A DNA stretch of 44,409 bases from the NCBI GenBank assembly GCA_905221605.1, contig CAJNDS010000590.1, forward strand, positions 1 through 44,409, read 5' to 3'. Made by a program: the position numbers and the translations under genes. The notes under the pieces are model-generated. The model searched no databases. It saw only the letters and a list, made by a program, of their open reading frames with translations, and was not told where the DNA came from. Source of the stretch: Symbiodinium natans. Its lineage: Eukaryota; Sar; Dinophyceae; Suessiales; Symbiodiniaceae. Positions 28,007 to 37,662 of this stretch are shown here, one piece after another. Position 1 is the stretch's first letter. Every line of letters begins with the position of its first letter.

Positions 28007-30586
28007 ATAGGTTTTAGGGTTTCGGGTTTAGGGTCTCGGGTTCAGGGTTTATAAGTTTAGGGTTTAGGGTGCAGAGTTGCCTGCTTGACAGGTACCAATT
28101 CTTAGCGAATGGATTTCTACACATATGATATATGTATATATATATATATATATATATTAGCATATATATATATATATATTTATTTATTTATAATTATATA
28201 TATACATATATATATATATATATGCATGTATAGAGAGAAGCCTTTCAGGTCTATTTGGCAAGTATGTGTTTATTGAGATACAATAGTTTATGGCAAAAAG
28301 TTTTGACTCCTTAAAACAGACTCAATTGAACTATCTATGTTGTTTGAAATTCAAATCCGTCGAGAGGGATTCATGTTTCGAATAAATTCAAATGGTTCTA
28401 CGGGCCGCCAAACGCATCATGGCACCATGAACATGTAGCACAGTCCTGCGGCTCAGCTGGGTTCAGGTTTTAGGGTTGAGGGTTTAGGGTTTAGGGCTTC
28501 AAAAAGCAGGGTACAACAGTTAAGCTTCCAGAGCTGGATCGGCCAGGGTGGCCGTCAATGCTGACGTTCCGCCGGGGCGCTCGGAACGGCCACCCTGCAA
28601 TGCTTGGGAACGTCCACCCTAGAATACCCTTACAATGGGGTATCCTGTATACTTGCATGTATCATCGGGAAAGTTATCAACATCCTACATGTACATATAT
28701 ATATATATACCCTTATATATTAATATGACTTGTAATCTATATGTATATATATATATGTATACATATATATAGACAGATACTGTACAAATCCCCCTCACCA
28801 CAGGCTACTGGTGACCCTCGCCCAAAAAAAGCGTCCCGGCACCTGCCACTTCTGCACCTCCGGGGCCAAAGCACTTGAAATCCGAGATCAGAGTTCAAGG
28901 TTTAAGGGTTTAAGGGGTTAAGGGTTAAGGGTTTAGGAGTTAAGGGTTTAAGGGTTAAGGGTTTACTGTTTAGTGTTTAGGGTTTAGGGTTTACGGGTAG
29001 AACATCAGCTCGAAACCTGGAATGGTAACTGGATGCGCAAAGATTAAGCCATTTTGAGCCCAGAAACGATTTAGGTTGTGCCTTTTTTCTTTCTTAGTAG
29101 CTGAGTAGGTAACCTTTAACCTTTTGGGGTAGATATATCCTACCGTAATTGAAAGGTTAACCTTTTTTGGCCCAGGGTACTCAGCAACTAGGCTGTTAAT
29201 ATGGGGGCATAGACTCGTACAGTGTCTAAGGGTAGTTACATTAAAGGGCTCTGATGTATGGGCCCTGAATGCGTATAGGGCATGTTAAGGGGTATAGAAG
29301 CGGTACCCTTTAAGGGACCCTAAGACTTTGTCGTATAGGTTTTATGACCCCAGTCTTGGAGCTCATTTAGTCGCGAGAACCTCAGGCAAAGCGGGCCTGC
29401 AGAGACTTCCCCCGCTCCTGCCAAGACGCCCCGGACCGCGGGTTTTGGGGATTTAGGGTTTTAGAGCATTACGGCTTTAGGGGTTTAGGGGTTAGGGTCT
29501 AGTGTTTGGGGTTTAGGCTTCAGGGTTAAGGTTTTTTTGTGGTCGGTGCTTTTCGGACGGATCGCTTTGTTCTTTCCGGGGTCAAAGGCTTCGTATCTCG
29601 GAGCTGTTTTGAGATGCTTTTTTTTGAGGTTCATCGCCTTTAGGTTTCGTCGCGGCTTTGGAGCGTTGTTGAGGCGTTGGCGGCTGTTTGGTTTAGTGTG
29701 GGGTTTAGGGTTCAGGGTTCAGGGTTCAGGGTTAATGGTTCAGGGTTCAGGGTTCAGGGCTCAGGGTTCATCTGCGGTGGGAAGGGGCGGAGGTACTGGA
29801 CACTAAAGGACTTGTCACTTGTTCACGCCGAGCACTGCACCCTCAGCCACCCCAAGGTCACCCTAAACCCTCATTTAGGGTTAAGGGTTAAGGGTTTCCG
29901 AAAAGCCCTAAACCCGAGACCCTAAACCTTAAACCCTGAAAGCACCAGGGCTCCGAATTGTCCGAACCTAACACCCCGCAACCCTAGCTCAGCCATAAAC
30001 CCGCACACCTAAAGCCCCTAAACCCCTTTAAACCCGAAAAGCCTAAATCCCTGAAACCCTCTAAACCCTAAGTCCCCTAAAGCCCCTAAAACCGCAAGCC
30101 ATGGAATCCTCACCCAGCCCCTGCAACTGTCAACCCTTAAGGACCCCACAGCCACTTCGTTGTAGGCTCAGGGTTTAGGGTTTAGGGTTTAGGGTTTAGG
30201 GTTTAGGGTTTAGGGTTTAGGGTTTAGGGTTTAGGGTTTAGGGTTTAGGTTGAGGGTTTAGGGTTCAGGGTTTAAGGATTAGAGCAGAAGTCTTAGTTAA
30301 TTCAGCTGCGCAAAGGAGGCTTAAATCCGACCTGATCCAGCCCTGAAAAACCCCCTACACTCTAAGCCATACTTCGCCAAGCCGCACGGCTTGAACCCCC
30401 TATAACTCCTTTCCTGCGATCCTACGTAGCCCTGAAGAAGCCCAAAAACCTGCAACCTGAAACCCCAAATCCTAAACCCCAAACCCCAAACCCCAAGCCC
30501 CAACCCCTAAACCCCAAGCCCCAAACCCTAAACCCTAAGCCCTAAACCCTAAACCCTAAACCCTAAACCCTAAACCCCTTCAACAG
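28007..30586 (+). other. 2.6 kb with no confident exon
   Basis: TA-rich tracts with repeated TATATATACATATA (about 28,125-28,225 and 28,698-28,775). An inverted pair of GGGTGGCCGT and GAACGGCCACCC lies near 28,525-28,600. Degenerate GGGTTTAAG units at about 28,898-28,990 and a hairpin at 29,094-29,196. A GGGTTCA variant array lies at about 29,706-29,770. CCCTAAA variants lie at 29,860-30,080, TTTAGGG at about 30,172-30,248 and CCCTAAA at about 30,522-30,575. Coding-like scraps near 28,812 and 29,388 remain unsupported. Confidence 0.4.
29094..29196. mobile_element. TIR element, family 7 (single copy)
   Basis: Arms TTAGTAGCTGAGTA and TACTCAGCAACTAGG, followed inside by GGTAACCTTTAACCTTTTGG and GAAAGGTTAACCTTTTTTGG, which also pair. 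About 103 bp. Confidence 0.65.
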
Positions 30587-30634
30587 GACGGCGCCAACAG
30601 CAATCAAGGCTTTGGCCTGAAACCAGCCCTCTAG
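30587..30634 (+). CDS. region 4 candidate exon g (open to a TAG)
   Basis: Acceptor caacag|G, reading DGANSNQGFGLKPAL then TAG, or ending earlier at CAAG|gctttg (GC type). CCCTAAA before and TTTAGGG after (about 30,675-30,722). Confidence 0.4.
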   Translation, partial: DGANSNQGFGLKPAL

Positions 30635-31078
30635 GGGGGGCTTGAGAGGCTGAGAGGTTGAGAGGGCTTGGAGGTTAGGGTTTAGGGTTTAGGGTTTAGG
30701 GTTTAGGGTTTAGGGTTTAGGGTCCACAGAAGCAGATGATTTTAGGCTTGAGATGGGTTGAGGGTTGAGGGTTTGGGGTTGGGAGGGTGAAGAGTTCGGC
30801 TGAGTTTAGGCTTGTGAATCTGAGTTTTCGGGTTCAGAGTTCGGAGGGTTGCAGAGTTTAAAATTTGAGGTTGAAAGTTCAAAGACTTTCGAGTTTGAGG
30901 GTCGCGGATCCGATTTAGGATTTAGGGTGTGGCGGTGAAGTGGGTCGCCATCGTTCGATGCAAGGCACTCATTAACCCCCAGACCCTAAACTCTGAACCA
31001 GAATCTACCCCAAACCCTAAACCCTAAACCCTACACCCTAAACCCTAAGCCGAGTTCAGTCGCCTCTATATGCCACAG

Positions 31079-31146
31079 TGCTCTCTAACCGAGGCGCGAT
31101 CGCAGCCGCCCAGCGAGACCTCAGGCACCAGCTTGACTAAGGATGG
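31079..31146 (+). CDS. region 4 candidate exon h, serine/threonine-rich
   Basis: Acceptor ccacag, reading CSLTEARSQPPSETSGTSL in the open frame. Bracketed by CCCTAAA (about 31,013-31,047) and a long TTTAGGG array (about 31,151-31,245). Several internal GC and AG sites make limits uncertain. Confidence 0.4.
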
Positions 31147-31150
31147 CTCG

Positions 31151-31330
31151 GTTTAGGGTTTAGGGTTTAGGGTTTAGGGTTTAGGGTTTAGGGTTTAGGG
31201 TTTAGGGTTTAGGGTTTAGGGTTTAGGGTTTAGGGTTTAGGGTTCAGGGTTCAGGGTTTAGGGCTTAGGGCTTAGGGTGTAGGGTTTAGGGTTTAGGGCT
31301 CAGGGTTCAGGGTTCAGGGTTTAGGTTGTA
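31151..31330 (+). repeat. (TTTAGGG)n array grading into TTCAGGG and CTTAGGG
   Basis: Thirteen clean units, then mixed TTCAGGG, CTTAGGG and TGTAGGG variants. Confidence 0.9.
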
Positions 31331-31405
31331 GGGATTGGGTTTTAGGGTTCAGAGTTTACATTGCTTAAGCTGGGGTTTCTGCCATCTTGAGATTGCGTGC
31401 CTCAG

Positions 31406-31448
31406 GTTTGAAGTTGAGGACTTGAGGGGTGGCGGCACGGAGCGCCTT
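31406..31448 (+). CDS. region 4 candidate exon i
   Basis: Acceptor cctcag|G, donor CTT|gcagag (GC type), phase 2 to 0. It reads FEVEDLRGGGTERL. Confidence 0.45.
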
Positions 31449-31976
31449 GCAGAGGCGTGAATGGCAAGATCACTAAACCCTAAACCCGAAACCCGAAACC
31501 CTAAACCCTGCTGACCACATCTCCTCAGGGCTTCGGGCCCCCCAATTGAAGTTTAGGATTGCGCAAGGGGCTTTCAGCCGGGCCCCCCACGAACCCTAAA
31601 CCATACACCTTCAGTACAGAAGTCGGTGTTGAGGCCGCTCGAGGGTGTTTGGGACTATAGCATACAACGGTATATATGCAGTGTAGAATGCAGAAAGATG
31701 AAACGTCCCTTCCAGGTAGCATCCCTTCTGCAAGGGCCTCTCCCGCGTCCGGGCATGCTCCAGGTTTCAAGGATTCCTCCCTTCATGCGATGATCGATGG
31801 CCATATTCTTGCACTACCCCTAGCATCTCAGGGATAAAGCCCGCGGTCACCCCTAAACTCGCGGAACCTCAAGGATTCCCATCCTAAACCCTACACTCCT
31901 AAAACCCCAGAACCCCAGAACCCTAAAAGCTCGGAGAGAGCTTTGGGGAGTAGAGCTGAACTCACTTGCTCTACAG
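31449..31976 (+). other. gap between candidate exons i and j
   Basis: CCCTAAA-like units at about 31,473-31,509 and 31,883-31,925; the rest is unique. No coding frame on the + strand stands out. The minus-strand 81-codon frame has no motif. Confidence 0.35.
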
Positions 31977-32011
31977 GCCCATCGGTGCCCGCTACACCGA
32001 CCAAGTCCCAG
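31977..32011 (+). CDS. region 4 candidate exon j
   Basis: Acceptor ctacag|G, donor CCAG|gcgcgc (GC type), phase 2 to 1. It reads PIGARYTDQVP. Its end phase matches the start of exon k exactly, giving QVPGYAPGPMAP across the junction. Confidence 0.55.
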
Positions 32012-32546
32012 GCGCGCACTCCCCCCCCCGGACCCTAAAGCCTAAACCCTAAACTTTAACCCTAAATTCTATACCCCTTAAAAAGCCCTGTAGGCCCATT
32101 GTGGGACGCCAAAACCATGCGAACCCCAACCCTTGTGATTGTAGAACCCCATATCCGCATAGAATCTAAACCCTGAACACCAAACCTCTACCTCCCAAAC
32201 CCCAAAGCCTGAACCCTAACCTGCAGGTCTTAAGATTTTAAAGGATTTGGGCTCAGGGGTTCTATGCCGGGTCCCCCAAGCACTTAGCCCAAACCCCGAA
32301 AAGCCCAAGCCCTCAACCCTAAGGGGCTTGAAAGGGGTTAGGGGTAAGGCCAGGAAGGGCAGGAAAGAAGGGGGGCGGCCTGAGCCCACGGCGCCGCAGC
32401 ACAGAGCATCCCTTTTGCGCCGAGACCCCACGCCCCACCCAGCTTTAGGGTTTAGGGTTTGGGTGTAGACTTAAGCCGATTTAACCCGAAACCGCCATCC
32501 CGACCCATGGAAAACCCTAAACTTACGGCTTTGGCGACCTTGACAG

Positions 32547-32599
32547 GATACGCCCCTGGACCTATGGCGCCAGTCGACCCAGATCACTTCGCCTCGCTT
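32547..32599 (+). CDS. region 4 candidate exon k
   Basis: Acceptor gacag|G, donor CTT|gcgccg (GC type), phase 1 to 0. It reads YAPGPMAPVDPDHFASL. Looks like part of a folded protein; family not recognised. Confidence 0.55.
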
Positions 32600-33113
32600 G
32601 CGCCGATGTTGGGACCAGTACTGGTCCGCTAAAAGGCAAATACCTTAACCCTTCATCTGGGACGCGCGGCTGGTGTTGCGACGGACCCAAGGGCAGTGGG
32701 GTGCCTGGCCCGCGACAGGATTGACGGGCACACCTGCCCGCAACCCCGCATTCCTCCTGCCTTTCCCGGCCTTCCTAACCCTTTCAACCCTTCTTTGATA
32801 CTCGAAGCCCCCTGCTTGAGGACCCCTTTAAATTACCCTGGATGGAGGAAGTATTTCGGAAGCAGGCAGTTGAATTGAGTTTGGGCTTATAACCCTCAAA
32901 AGGAACAGGTGAGGCTGGTTTTGCTCTCCCCTGAGACGACGTGGGGTGGGATGAAGATGTGCTAGATGGCCTTCCACAATCGGGCCAGGGCTGAACCCAC
33001 AAACCCCACAAGCAGCCACAAACCTCACCCTAACAACCACAAACCCGATAGAGAGGTTCCTCTATCCTCGATCCCTCTTGTTCGAGACGAGGTCTGCCTC
33101 TAAGCCCCCGCAG
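32600..33113 (+). other. gap with coding-like segment
   Basis: A GC-rich stretch at about 32,660-32,760 stays open with TDPRAVGCLARDRIDGHTC and contains AG|G and GC sites, so it may hold one or two microexons. No telomere array occurs in this interval. Confidence 0.35.
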
Positions 33114-33166
33114 GATGCAAACAGGGCAGCCGCGTTCTTCCTAGACTACTGGGAAAACTACCCTAA
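33114..33166 (+). CDS. region 4 candidate exon l
   Basis: Acceptor cccgcag|G, phase 0, compatible with the end of exon k. It reads DANRAAAFFLDYWENYP. The donor is unclear (TGG|gaaaac, a GA type at 33,150, or later). Aromatic-rich, so probably from a folded domain. Confidence 0.5.
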
Positions 33167-33295
33167 ACCCCGGAGCCCCAGACCCCAAACCGCAACCCCC
33201 CAAGCCCCAAACCCTCAACCCTAAACCCCAAACCCTAGACCCCTAAACCCCAAATCCTAAACCCTCAACCCTCAACCCTCAACCCTCAACCCTAA

Positions 33296-33345
33296 ACCCT
33301 AAACCCTAAACCCTAAACCCTAAACCCTAAACCCTAAACCCTAAA
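33296..33345 (-). repeat. (CCCTAAA)n array
   Basis: Seven clean units after four CCCTCAA variant units (about 33,263-33,293), ending 60 bases before candidate exon m. Confidence 0.9.
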
Positions 33346-33404
33346 CCCCAAGCCCTAGACCCCCAAACCCTAGATGTCCTCAACCCAAAACCAAGCTGCT
33401 CCAG

Positions 33405-33421
33405 GGCCAGTCTGGCACGAG
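33405..33421 (+). CDS. region 4 candidate microexon m (17 nt)
   Basis: Acceptor ctccag|G, donor GAG|gcggat (GC type). It reads GQSGT or PVWHE depending on phase. The longer open reading to 33,446 would add RRMEVPPPS. Bracketed by CCCTAAA and TTTAGGG arrays. Confidence 0.35.
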
Positions 33422-33446
33422 GCGGATGGAGGTGCCTCCTCCCTCT

Positions 33447-33548
33447 AGGGTTTAGGGTTTAGGGTTTAGGGTTTAGGGTTTAGGGTTTAGGGTTTAGGGT
33501 TTAGGGTTTAGGGTTTAGGGTTTAGGGTTTAGGGTTTAGGGTTTAGGG
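33447..33548 (+). repeat. (TTTAGGG)n array
   Basis: Fourteen perfect units following candidate exon m; ends 20 bases before a family 5 hairpin. Confidence 0.95.
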
Positions 33549-33570
33549 ATCGAATGCCCTCTAACCCTAG

Positions 33571-33675
33571 CTTAAGAACCCAAAACCTACTTTTTTTCGT
33601 AGGATTCTTACTCTAAAACCTCTAATCGGATTCTTCGGTGGCCTACAACAAAAATATAGGTTTTGGGTTCTTAAG
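33571..33675. mobile_element. TIR element, family 5 (copy 2, perfect arms)
   Basis: A 105-bp element with a perfect 19-bp inverted repeat, CTTAAGAACCCAAAACCTA and TAGGTTTTGGGTTCTTAAG. The interior has TTCGTAGGATTCTT and AATCGGATTCTTCGG. Confidence 0.85.
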
Positions 33676-35792
33676 GTCAGCCCGATTGAAGGCCCAGCTG
33701 TGCCAGGGACCTCATAAGAATAACTACGTTGCACAAGGGGCAAGATTCATCACTTGACTTTTTCTCACTTTTAAGCTTTTCAGTTTTGCTTGGAAAATTT
33801 GTGTGTGTTTTTTTGGCTATTGTTCGCCATTGCTAAGTTACATGGGTTTTTTGTTTGGGGGGGGGGGGGGGGGAAGAAGGGGGTTTCATGCCTATGGGGT
33901 CTGCAGCTTACGGTGTTCTTGTCATGTAGGGCTTAGAGGGTGCCCAGGATTCAAGCAGCATGTCGGTGGGTTGCAAGGTATATAGGGCTTGTTTAGGGGA
34001 CTCGCTGTGGTTTCGATTCGCAGCAGAACCCTAACACCCTGAAACCCTGTGGCTTGCGCCTGAATTGGAGAATAGCAACACGTCTGGGCTCAAGTGCCAG
34101 AACCGCAGGTGTTCCGGTAGATGTCATTGAAGTTTGGGCTGCAGGGCTTAAGGGTTGTTTCGGGGTTAGGGGCTCGGGTCCTGCCAGTTTGGGGTGCGTA
34201 AAGGCCAAGTCTGCACACTGCTTGAGGCTGCCTTGTAGACCTGCCGTAATATCTTCTGGAACCTAACTCCAGCGATTAACATTATGTTTCTTAGGGGGTG
34301 TAGTTATAGGGTGTTTTATCCTATTCTGTCAGCTGGGCTTACAGGCTTCCTCTGTCCACTAATACATTACATCATAGGGCTTAGGTCTTCGAGTCTTCGT
34401 AGGCTGCAATTCCCTTTTTTAGCCCCCTGGGCTCATCTGCGTGTCACCCGTTTACCCCTGTGCGCTTCGCGAGCTCGCGGAGTGGAACACATGACTTCAT
34501 CCGAGGCTCCTGCGGGTGTTGGGGTTCGGGGGCTTACATAGGCATTTTTTTAGGGTTTGGGGGTTTAGGGTTTAGGGTTTAGGGTTTGGGGTTTGGGGTT
34601 TAGGTTTAGGGTGTAGGGTGTAGGGTTTAGGGTTTGGGGGGGGGGGGGTGGGGGGGTAGGTTTTGAGGAGGGTTTCTTATGGCTTAGGGTTTTAGGGTTT
34701 GGTTGGGATTGTGGGTTCAGAGTTTGGTGTTAGGATTTGGGGGCTTAGGGTTGCAGGGTCCTCGTGGGGTACTTACTTGAGGAGCCCTAAGCCCTGAACC
34801 CTATATAAACCCTAAACCCTAAACCCTGTAAACCCTAAACCCTAAACCTTAAACCCTAAACCCTAAACCCAAATGGGAATTGGTCCAGAAGTCCCTTCGC
34901 CAAACTATCCCTCGAAGCCCTTACCCTAAAGCCTTAAGACCTGGGTTCAGGGGTTGTGCGGTTTAGGGTTTAGGGTTTAGGGTTTAGGGTTTAGGGTTTA
35001 AGGCCTAGGGCTTAGGGCTTAGGGCTTAGGGCTTAGGGCTTAGGGCTTAGGGCTTAGGGCTTAGGGCTTAGGGCTTAGGGCTTAGGGCTTAGGGCTTGGG
35101 CTTAGGGCTTAGGCTTTAGGGCTTAGGGCTTAGGGCTTAGGGCTTAGGCTTAGGGCTTAGGGCTTAGGGCTTAGGGCTTAGGCTTAGCTTAGGGCTTAGG
35201 GCTTAGGGCTTAGGGCTTAGGGCTTAGGGCTTAGGGCTTAGGGCTTAGGGCTTAGGGCTTAGGGCTTAGGGCTTAGGGCTTAGGGCTTAGGGCTTAGGGC
35301 TTAGGGCTTAGTTGGAATTGCTTGCCAGGCTGGTAGGATTTGGCGCCAGACGCTTTGGAGTCCTAGGGTTTACGACGTTTAGGGATCGCTTGGGGCTCCA
35401 TGATAGTGCAAGCCACGCACGATCCCCTTGAACCCCAAACCCTGAACGCTAAACCCGGAACCCTGAACCCTAAGCCCCGAACCCTATACCCTGAACCCTG
35501 AGCCCTAAAGCCTGAACCCGAAACCCTGAACCCTAAACCCTGAGCCCGAACTGACGCCTTGCCCCATCGAGCCCACTTCGCTAAATTTCACCCTAAACCA
35601 CCTTGCGGGTGCTTCAACCCCAAGCCCAAGAAAACCTATGGCAACACCCAACAGAACCCAGCAACACCCAACAAAACCCAGCAACACCCCACAAGTACAA
35701 AGGAATCCAAGTTAAACCCTAAGCATCTGCACTATACTCCCTCAACCCGAAACAGCCCGAAGCCCAAACGAGAAGGACGTCGCATCCATCAG
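33676..35792 (+). other. 2.1 kb with few exon signals
   Basis: A possible exon after an AG at about 33,698 reads LCQGPHKNNYVAQGARFIT. A poly-G run lies at about 33,857. TTTAGGG variants and a G tract lie at about 34,550-34,690. CCCTAAA (about 34,795-34,870) precedes a KSLRQTIPRS segment near 34,890, and TTTAGGG (about 34,967-35,000) runs into the CTTAGGG array. A CTGAACC/CTAAGCC patch lies at about 35,440-35,545 and an ACACCCAACAGAACCCAGCA tandem at about 35,641-35,690. Confidence 0.4.
35005..35310 (+). repeat. (CTTAGGG)n variant array
   Basis: About 43 units of GGGCTTA, a single-base variant of the telomere unit, with six or so slipped units (GGCTTA, GGGCTTG, GGCTTTA). It is the most homogeneous variant block in the window and is joined on its left to ordinary TTTAGGG. 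Confidence 0.95.
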
Positions 35793-35854
35793 CGGCACGG
35801 TGAGCGCCTGCGTACCCGAGCAGAACTGTTCAAGGGTTTCCCTCAGGATGTCAG
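35793..35854 (+). CDS. region 4 candidate exon n
   Basis: Acceptor atccatcag, donor TCAG|gtttgg (GT) or CAG|gatgtc (GA, 35,846). It reads RHGERLRTRAELFKGFPQDV. A TTTAGGG array starts within 15 bases of the end (about 35,866-35,937). Confidence 0.55.
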
Positions 35855-36017
35855 GTTTGGGGGGGTTTAGGGTTTAGGGTTTAGGGTTTAGGGTTTAGGG
35901 TTTAGGGTTTAGGGTTTAGGGTTTAGGGTTTAGGGCTTACGAGGTTGGATGTTCCAACCTTGGTCGCACCAGTCCCCAAGTGGCCCCTCAAACCCCTAAA
36001 GACTCTTGCTCCCACTC

Positions 36018-36140
36018 TGGCTAGGATCCGGAGTCGGCCCTGTTTCCCTTTGACTAGGGTTTTAGGGCCCCTTCAAATCACCTTAAAAACACAAAGGGCG
36101 GGGCCTGTTTTTCTAGTTAGGGATGCTCTTGGGTCTAGTT
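36018..36140. mobile_element. TIR element, family 4 (copy 2)
   Basis: Co-linear with 16,578-16,693: TGGCTAGGATCCGGAGTCGG, CCCTGTTTCCCTTTGACTAG, GGGCCCCTTCAAATCACC, then GGATGCTCTTGGGTCTAGTT. The left end differs more than the right. Confidence 0.6.
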
Positions 36141-36175
36141 GGTGTCTTTGAGCCTGCCCACAACCTATCCTCGCG

Positions 36176-36283
36176 CCCTAAACCCTAAACCCTAAACCCT
36201 AAACCCTAAACCCTAAACCCTAAACCCTAAACCCTAAACCCTAAACCCTAAACCCTAAACCCTAAACCCTAAACCCTAAACCG
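36176..36283 (-). repeat. (CCCTAAA)n array
   Basis: Fifteen perfect units ending about five bases before candidate exon o. Confidence 0.95.
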
Positions 36284-36287
36284 CGAG

Positions 36288-36317
36288 AGCTACCAGCTAG
36301 TTGCTGTGCCAGCCGAA
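36288..36317 (+). CDS. region 4 candidate exon o
   Basis: Acceptor cgcgag, donor GAA|gcaaag (GC type), phase 0 to 0. It reads SYQLVAVPAE. The frame stays open to 36,354 (KPIEPGVKGTA), so a longer exon is possible. TTTAGGG/TTTGGGG follows. Confidence 0.5.
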
Positions 36318-36646
36318 GCAAAGCCTATAGAGCCCGGAGTCAAAGGCACCGCGGTTTAGGGTTTGGGGTTTAGGGTTTGGGGTTTCGGGTTTCGGGTTTG
36401 GGGTTTGGGGATTGGGGTTAGCCCGAGCCGTAAGCGCTTAGGTCATGAAGGTCAAAAGCCAACCAACTGACCGACCCCCCCACCCCCGCCCCCAGCCGCG
36501 CCCCTAAACCCTAAACCCTGAGCCCTAAGCCTTACACCCTAAACCCTCATAAGCCCCAAACCCTCAAACCCTAAACCTTAAACCGCAAACCTAAACCGAG
36601 GCTTTGCCTGTTCTTGGACTGCTGGGCTTCCTGGAAGAGTTTTCAG

Positions 36647-36690
36647 CCTCTATCTTACATGGCCAAAGCCTCAGCTGAGGTTTCGGCTCT
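36647..36690 (+). CDS. region 4 candidate exon p
   Basis: Acceptor tttcag, donor CT|gctgga (GC type), phase 0 to 2. It reads PLSYMAKASAEVSA plus a split leucine. Alpha-helical character. Confidence 0.45.
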
Positions 36691-37056
36691 GCTGGAAGGG
36701 TGTCGGGTTTGGGGTTGTAGGGCTTCGGGTGCAGGGCTTCTGTTTACGTAGGGCTTGGGGCTACAGATGTTACGCAGGGTCTACGGCTACGGGACTGGCT
36801 TTGGGATGCTGTGTGGGGTGCTTGCTTCATGGCTTACGATAACACAAAGCCGTAAACTGGAAGCCCTCTACAGCACCCCATCCCCCCCCCTCCCCCACCC
36901 CACCCCACCCACCCCCCCAAGCCCGGAATGCCGAGAGGAAGGAGGGTTCCAAAATATCAGTAGTGCTCGGACATAGAGGGCTTACTTTGTGGGTAGCATT
37001 TTGCATCTTAAGGGTACTCAAACCCAATAAGATAACTAGGTCTTGGGGGGTTTTAG
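36691..37056 (+). other. gap between exons p and q
   Basis: Unique sequence with a C-rich patch (about 36,880-36,920). It has no clean array and nothing else of note. Confidence 0.4.
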
Positions 37057-37100
37057 GATGACGAGACCTATGCGAAGCGCTGCAGACATAGCGCGGAGAA
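37057..37100 (+). CDS. region 4 candidate exon q
   Basis: Acceptor ttttag|G, donor AA|gcaatc (GC type). In the frame that joins exon r it reads DDETYAKRCRHSAE and a split lysine. The alternative frame, which fits the end phase of exon p, reads MTRPMRSAADIARR. Both are open; I prefer neither strongly. Confidence 0.5.
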
Positions 37101-37613
37101 GCAATCCGGATGCTTCTTGTTTAAGCCCTAAAAGCCTGAATCCTAAGTCCTTAACACAGATTAGGGTGGAATTACGGTTGAAGAGCTTCAGGGGCTTATG
37201 AGTTTAGGGTTTGGAGTTTTTAGGCTTTGTAGGCTACAAGTTTGATTTGCTTCGGCTTTTGGGGCGACCAAGCCGGACCATGCTTCTAGTCAAGAAAGGC
37301 CACATGACGCCGAGCATGGCCGGTGTACAAACCCTAAACCCTAAACCCGAAACCCTAAACCAAGGAATCAGTGGGACTAGTCACAGCAGTGACTCCCTTC
37401 TGACGGGTGTACCATGAGGTGCAGGTGATATGCACGTTTGCCTGAGCATCTCTCCTCAAAAGCCTATATGTCCTAAACCCTTAAGGGAGTAGGGTTTAGG
37501 GCTTAGGGTTTAGGATAACCCTAGACCCTAGACCCTAAACCCTAAACCTTCTTTTCTTTCATTTTGCAATTTTCTTCTCGCACCGCCTGTGGATGCTCAT
37601 GTCGCGAAGCCAG

Positions 37614-37662
37614 GTCCGAGGTGTTCGATTCTGAGTACGAAACAACCCAAAGTTCTCCTTCT
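37614..37662 (+). CDS. region 4 candidate exon r
   Basis: Acceptor gccag|G, donor TCT|gcaaaa (GC type), phase 2 to 0. It reads SEVFDSEYETTQSSPS, phase-matched to exon q. Confidence 0.5.
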
